Source: Planctomycetota bacterium
GTDB lineage: Bacteria; Planctomycetota; UBA1135
NCBI GenBank assembly: GCA_002705055.1
Contig: PAHY01000064.1
Span: 61,205-125,204 of the forward strand
DNA: 64,000 nt
Direction: 5' to 3'
A program made the position numbers and the translations under genes. The notes beneath the pieces were generated by a model. It saw only the letters and a list, made by a program, of their open reading frames with translations. It made no database searches and was not told the DNA's origin. Every line of letters begins with the position of its first letter. The first letter of the stretch is position 1. Positions 63,512-64,000 of this stretch are shown piece by piece.

Positions 63512-64000
63512 TTAGAGCTGACCAGCGATCCGCTCGAGCATCATCTCGATCCGCGCGAGGCGATCTTCGATGCTGGCCATGCGGGACTCAAGCTCGACCG
63601 ACTTGGCCGAGGCCACTTCAGCGCTGAGCTGGACGACTTCCGCCTCCATGGCGCAGGCAGTCTCTTCCAGGGCGACCAGAGTCTCGACCTCTTCGCAGCA
63701 GCCGGAGCACTCTTCGGTCACGTCCTCAAGAGCAACGAGCTCCACAACGACTTCCTCTTCGCAGGTGGTCTCGCAAGCGCTCTCGCAAGCTTCGACTTCC
63801 AGCACGACCAGCTCTGCGGCAGCATCGCCCTCGCAGCAGCAGGAGCCACACTCTTCAGCGGCGACTTCCTGAGCGACGAGCTGAGCAGCGACAGTCTCTT
63901 CGCAGGCAGTCTCGCAGGCGCTTTCGCATGCTTCGACTTCCATGACGACGACCTGGGCAGCGGCTTCCCCTTCGCAGGCGGTTTCGCAAGCCGAGGCGCA
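63512..64000 (-). CDS. Cys-rich acidic repeat protein with coiled-coil tail (5' end outside window)
   Basis: The frame is open to the window edge, so the track's ATG at 63943 is probably internal. At least 162 residues are visible. Units of about 20-25 residues alternate a CESACETxCE motif (CX3CX3C) with an EECGSCCCE or EECSGCCEE motif, joined by AAxELVVLEV-like hydrophobic linkers. The end is a short coiled coil (ESRMASIEDRLARIEMMLERI). Cys and Glu dominate, which suggests metal binding or oxidative cross-linking. No family is recognised. No signal peptide is visible because the start is missing. Confidence 0.8.
   Translation of the reverse strand, partial: CASACETACEGEAAAQVVVMEVEACESACETACEETVAAQLVAQEVAAEECGSCCCEGDAAAELVVLEVEACESACETTCEEEVVVELVALEDVTEECSGCCEEVETLVALEETACAMEAEVVQLSAEVASAKSVELESRMASIEDRLARIEMMLERIAGQL

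Overview
This window is a gene-dense (about 97% coding), very GC-rich chromosomal segment with no plasmid, phage or insertion-sequence signatures. About 66 protein genes and two tRNA-Ser genes can be supported. The organism makes peptidoglycan (Ddl, MurD) and uses the MEP isoprenoid route (IspD, IspF). It carries a futalosine-pathway menaquinone enzyme (MqnC), a McsA-ClpC pair and several Cys-lipoproteins and HEAT/PpiC-type secreted proteins. That mix would fit a high-GC planctomycete-like or other deep-branching diderm bacterium. This placement is inference: no rRNA or universal marker suitable for phylogeny is present.

Layout. 1-8.6 kb: a minus-strand block (M1 peptidase, GT-C/TPR membrane protein, YqgE, MqnC, DUF2868/DUF3482 pair). 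8.6-17.4 kb: D-Ala-D-Ala ligase, amidinotransferase-fold enzyme, PpiC-like protein, galactokinase, lipoproteins, an aminotransferase and a Leu/Glu dehydrogenase. 17.4-22.9 kb: a complete iscR-iscS-iscU-iscA-hscB-hscA-fdx-iscX operon preceded by palindromes. 23-34 kb: thioesterase, small membrane pair, sulfatase-fold lipoprotein, DprA, MATE exporter, ClpC, McsA, MurD. 34 kb: tRNA-Ser(GCT) and tRNA-Ser(TGA). 34.2-44.7 kb: bifunctional nuclease, O6-alkylguanine methyltransferase, HupE/UreJ protein, HD-GYP regulator, CysE, Hpt, RluA, TruD-like protein, MTAP, YigZ, an ECF sigma/anti-sigma pair, and an AhpD-like protein. 45-50 kb: Tat-exported asparaginase and HyuA/HyuB. 50-58 kb: NYN protein, exonuclease-WYL fusion, queuosine transporter, secreted PpiC-like proteins, ABC exporter. 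58-64 kb: IspF, IspD, RuvC, NadC, VanZ, PurB, and a Cys-rich repeat protein running off the end.

The most important observation is that two genes are interrupted by an in-frame TGA exactly where a catalytic cysteine belongs, with homology continuing in the same frame. In the methylated-DNA-protein cysteine methyltransferase (34675-35178) the invariant PCHR motif reads P-TGA-HR. In the AhpD/CMD-family protein (44125-44667) the CxxC motif reads C-L-Y-TGA. Both TGAs are followed by a hairpin at a distance suitable for a bacterial SECIS element; the first has a GGTC loop 18 nt after the TGA. I call both selenoproteins; the ORF track splits or truncates them. No SelA, SelB, SelD or tRNA-Sec gene is visible in this window.

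Other points worth attention are a TruD homologue that lacks the catalytic aspartate and ends in an Arg/Gly-rich tail, a DEDDh exonuclease fused to a WYL-like domain, a Cys-rich acidic repeat protein, a sulfatase-fold protein with Thr at the formylglycine position, and a structured leader in front of an NYN-domain gene. Many neighbouring genes overlap by ATGA/GTGA/TTGA, so translational coupling is probably common.
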